From positions 1 to 43,981 of the forward strand of contig JAEZDJ010000109.1 of NCBI GenBank assembly GCA_023429565.1: a stretch of DNA of 43,981 bases, in the 5' to 3' direction. The DNA is from Actinomycetes bacterium. Its GTDB lineage: Bacteria > Actinomycetota > Coriobacteriia > Coriobacteriales > Eggerthellaceae. The notes under the pieces were generated by a model that was not told the origin of the DNA, made no database searches, and saw only the letters and a program-made list of their open reading frames with translations. The position numbers were made by a program, and so were the translations under genes. Below, one piece after another: positions 41,230-43,981 of the stretch (position 1 is the stretch's first letter; the number at the start of each line of letters is the position of its first letter).

Positions 41230-41276
41230 CGGGCAACCATGGGGCTGTCATGCCCGCGCGCTCTCGCACGCACCGC

Positions 41277-42119
41277 TTACATGATGAAAAAGGCGATGGC
41301 AAGAAACTGGCAGACACTCCCAGCCAACACCCAGAGATGAAAGATTGAATGCATGTAGGGAACCTTCTTCAGAACATAGAAGATGCAGCCGACGGAATAG
41401 CAGAGCCCTCCCCCAACAAGGAGCCACAGTCCCGGAGCGGGCAAAAGTTCAATCAAAGCCGGCAGAAACCAGATGACGCTCCAGCCTAAAAGGAGATACA
41501 GCACCGCCGAGACCCATCGGGGACGAAACACCCAGAATGCTTCGCACGCGACGCCGACGAGTGCCACAGCCCATACGAAAACGCACAGCAGGACACCGCC
41601 TGAGTCGCTGAGGGTTATCAGACAAAACGGGGTGTAGGAACCGGCAATGAACAAATAGATGCAGCTATGGTCCAGGACCTTGAAGACCTTCTTTGCCTTG
41701 TCGACGGAAAGGGCATGATACAACGTGGACATGGTGTATTCGAGCAGCATGGTGAGCGTGTACACCAATGCCGCAAACAGATAGACGCCACCGCCGGCAT
41801 CGAGCGCCCTCACGGTGAGGATGGGGATGGCCGCAATGGCAAGCAGAGCACCGATGCCATGCGAAATGGAATTCGCTATCTCTTCGCCAAGCGTGTACTC
41901 GCGCACGTTGCGCGCCCTGTTCGCCGCGCTTGCCGACGTGTTCGACGACTCATCCGCAAGCGCACGAACCTGCGCAAGGTCGCGAGGCTTGAACTGAGAC
42001 GGCGTCCAAGCCGGAACCGGATCATGAACCGCGACAGGTTCGGCAGCGTCAGGCGTAGCCCGCACGGGCTGGTTGCTTGGCCCGCCTTCCGAATCGGATG
42101 ATGTCGCATGTGTCTTCAT
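41277..42119 (-). CDS. Hemolysin III / PAQR-family membrane protein
   Basis: This is a 280-residue protein. A polar N-terminal extension of about 75 residues precedes seven membrane segments. The family's metal-site motifs are present: EIANSISHGIGALL at TM1, MSTLYHAL and LDHSCIYLFIAGSYTPF in the middle, and MHSIFHLWVLAGS near the end (conserved Ser/His/Asp/His residues). Bacterial members are of uncertain activity, possibly lipid or hydrolase-like. The ATG is 6 bp after the PH-domain gene stop, so the two are coupled. Confidence 0.9.
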   Translation of the reverse strand: MKTHATSSDSEGGPSNQPVRATPDAAEPVAVHDPVPAWTPSQFKPRDLAQVRALADESSNTSASAANRARNVREYTLGEEIANSISHGIGALLAIAAIPILTVRALDAGGGVYLFAALVYTLTMLLEYTMSTLYHALSVDKAKKVFKVLDHSCIYLFIAGSYTPFCLITLSDSGGVLLCVFVWAVALVGVACEAFWVFRPRWVSAVLYLLLGWSVIWFLPALIELLPAPGLWLLVGGGLCYSVGCIFYVLKKVPYMHSIFHLWVLAGSVCQFLAIAFFIM

Positions 42120-42125
42120 AGAAAT

Positions 42126-43973
42126 TTATCTTACCATATTCTCCCGCGGCTGAAGCCATTCCAACCAAGCGTGAGCATCTTCTTCACGCACATCTATCAG
42201 CCGAACAGTTGTGCCGCCGATTCCTGCGGCCGTGCGGGCGTTGACGGTGACGGTGCCCGCCATCCGTTGCAGGGGATTCGTCTTGATGAATCCGTATTGG
42301 ATCTTCTTGCGGGGAAAACTGACGGTCTCACGCGAAAGACCACCGTTGCTCACCTGCATGAAGCGGCTGTTAAAGGCAAATCCCGACTCGCGAAACCAGA
42401 GGATAGCCCCCACTGCGTCAAGGATGATCAGGACCAAGCACAGCGCATAGCCAACAAAGGCGCCCGTGTTCACGAAAAACACGACAGTGGAGCCCTCGCC
42501 AGCCAAAGGCACGAACGCATTGACTCCCAGTTGGATGATGGCCACGATCACGGCAAGCCAAAAACCCTCGCCTTGCACGATGCAGCGGCGGGTGATGGCG
42601 CGACGGCGCGCAACCGGCGCAACCGGCGTGTTCTCGACCGGCACATCGGCGAATTCCGGAACAAGGCCCGCGAGTATTTCGGGCACGCGGCTCATTTTCA
42701 CAAAAGGATGGATGACAAGCCCCTGGCTCAATCCCGCCTGCTGCTCCTCCGCCCCCTCGACCGCCGCATCGATCTTGCCGAGCGAGAGCTCGCAGTAGCC
42801 GATCATGCGCCTGATGAAACTTTGCTTCACGATGACCGACTGCACGCGATCGACGTCGACTCCCTGGAAATGATGCTGAAGAAGACCGCGCTCGATCTCT
42901 ATGCGGCTGTCACGGCGACGCGCCTTGAAGCCGCCGTACGAGATGCACGTTCCAATGATGGAAAACAGCCATATGACCAACATGACGGCAACGAAGACCG
43001 TCACGCCCGCGGCGATTGCGTTGCCGCCGAACAGCTTGACGCCCGCAGCGACGACGTTGCCCACAACCGGCTCGAGCATGCCCGCCATCAGCGGAGCCAC
43101 CTGGCCAGCAAACTGCGCGACCGCCCCCAGCACGCCCAAGACTATCAACACGAATGCCATGTTGTTCGAAAGGCCCGTCAGGACCAGTTCCTTGTTGCCC
43201 AGGCCGTACTCATAGGAGGGTTCCGGCTCCCCAAATGCCGCCGTTCCGAAGACTCCCCGAACATCCTGGATGATCTCCGCCGGCATATCGAGCACGTTCG
43301 CGCTTTGCGGCCCCGCCGAAGGCCCAGGGTAGGAAGCCGCAGGCCGTGAAGCGGCAGAGGCCTCCGAGCCCCTCAGCGACCAAGAAAGGGGCGCAGCAGG
43401 AGCCGAACTGCCTCCAGCCTGCACGGCCACCGCCTGCTGCTTTCGCGCGAACAGCTCCGAACGCAACTGCTCCGCTTGGGTGTTCTGAAGATAGGGCACG
43501 ACGATGGCCTTGTTGGCCGAGCCGCCCGCCGTGTCCACATGAACCGTGCACACACCAAAAATGCGCTGGATGAGCGTGGCCTTCTGATTGACCGATTGGA
43601 TCCGATGGTATGGCACGTGAACACGCTTTTTGTTGAGGATGCCCGAGTACAGGTTGAATTCCTCGGGTCCCAATTCGTAATAGAGATTCTTATACGAGAG
43701 CCACTGTATGAGCACGATGATGCCCACAACGGCCAAAATGGCAAAAACTCCTCCAACGCCCAGCACAGCCAGGATGGGCACCCCGCTTGCGCCCACGGCC
43801 TCGCCTCTGGACAAGGACCCAGAAATACCCGAAACCGCAGAGACGGCAACCACGATCAACAGGGTAAATGAGGCTTGGATGCTTCCAAGCCAAATATAGC
43901 TATGATGCACATGGAAGCGAGCCCCGCGCTGCACGTCCTTCGATGGGGGGAAGGAGGCGTTCTGTTCGGCCAT
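42126..43973 (-). CDS. Membrane protein with three bacterial PH (bPH_2) domains, YdbT-like
   Basis: This is a 615-residue protein from the ATG at 43973. Pairs of membrane segments alternate with three bPH_2 domains: YYELGPEEFNLYSGILNKKRVHVPYHRIQSVNQ (about 95-160), GGFKARRRDSRIEIERGLLQHHFQGVDVDRVQSV (about 345-410), and FNSRFMQVSNGGLSRETVSFPRKKIQYG (about 530-595). A low-complexity Ser/Ala linker lies near 185-225. This is the YdbT architecture of Bacillus, usually paired with a small YdbS-like gene upstream, here outside the window. The start could be GTG 43976 or further upstream; the frame is open to the window edge. Confidence 0.88.
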   Translation of the reverse strand: MAEQNASFPPSKDVQRGARFHVHHSYIWLGSIQASFTLLIVVAVSAVSGISGSLSRGEAVGASGVPILAVLGVGGVFAILAVVGIIVLIQWLSYKNLYYELGPEEFNLYSGILNKKRVHVPYHRIQSVNQKATLIQRIFGVCTVHVDTAGGSANKAIVVPYLQNTQAEQLRSELFARKQQAVAVQAGGSSAPAAPLSWSLRGSEASAASRPAASYPGPSAGPQSANVLDMPAEIIQDVRGVFGTAAFGEPEPSYEYGLGNKELVLTGLSNNMAFVLIVLGVLGAVAQFAGQVAPLMAGMLEPVVGNVVAAGVKLFGGNAIAAGVTVFVAVMLVIWLFSIIGTCISYGGFKARRRDSRIEIERGLLQHHFQGVDVDRVQSVIVKQSFIRRMIGYCELSLGKIDAAVEGAEEQQAGLSQGLVIHPFVKMSRVPEILAGLVPEFADVPVENTPVAPVARRRAITRRCIVQGEGFWLAVIVAIIQLGVNAFVPLAGEGSTVVFFVNTGAFVGYALCLVLIILDAVGAILWFRESGFAFNSRFMQVSNGGLSRETVSFPRKKIQYGFIKTNPLQRMAGTVTVNARTAAGIGGTTVRLIDVREEDAHAWLEWLQPRENMVR

Positions 43974-43981
43974 CACACGTC

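Overview
The window looks like chromosomal DNA of an anaerobic, fairly GC-rich actinobacterium of the class Coriobacteriia, most likely Eggerthellales (Eggerthella/Slackia/Gordonibacter relatives). The grounds are several Tat-exported, lipobox-bearing flavoprotein reductases, each near a polytopic-membrane LuxR-type regulator, an AmaP-DUF2273-Asp23 envelope cluster, and otherwise ordinary housekeeping genes with Shine-Dalgarno starts. This placement is inferred from gene content, not from a search. I see no rRNA, tRNA, CRISPR array, insertion sequence or phage gene.

Layout, left to right. (1) 1-537 is the 3' end of a flavoprotein reductase gene. (2) 611-4953 (minus) is a compact five-gene run: zinc-ribbon membrane protein, MarR regulator, DUF5685 protein, J-domain protein and Hsp70. 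(3) 5471-8118 (minus) holds lysA and hom (lysine and threonine/methionine synthesis), preceded by a 517-bp spacer rich in inverted repeats. (4) 8285-21726 is the accessory core: three Tat/lipoprotein flavoproteins and three membrane LuxR regulators, interleaved with a MoaE-like gene and the amaP-DUF2273-asp23 cluster. (5) 21758-27285 (minus) holds purC, a small membrane protein gene and purL; purB lies further right at 34216-35559. (6) 27370-29784 (minus) is an OmpR-type two-component system, divergent from a Tat-signal secreted protein (29937-31361). (7) 31417-33442 (minus) pairs an arsenite methyltransferase with an aquaglyceroporin that has a cysteine-rich tail. (8) 33443-34215 is non-coding and carries a perfect parS site. 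(9) 35976-37315 is a tandem pair of TrkA-type potassium-channel regulators. (10) 37670-43973 (minus) is an envelope block: muramidase-like hydrolase, PspC protein, CBS/CorC membrane protein, hemolysin III family protein and a triple bacterial-PH-domain protein.

How parts fit. The flavoproteins are predicted to act on the outer face of the membrane, passing electrons to organic acceptors in anaerobic respiration. Two (9974, 12042) carry an FMN-binding domain with a flavinylation motif and keep the fumarate-reductase-type catalytic residues. The third (18076) and the partial one at the left edge lack those residues and probably use other substrates. The membrane LuxR proteins next to them are their likely regulators, and the intergenic regions hold operator-like repeats. 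ArsM plus aquaporin suggests handling of arsenite by methylation and channel-mediated flux. Many gene ends are marked by long perfect hairpins without a U-tract.
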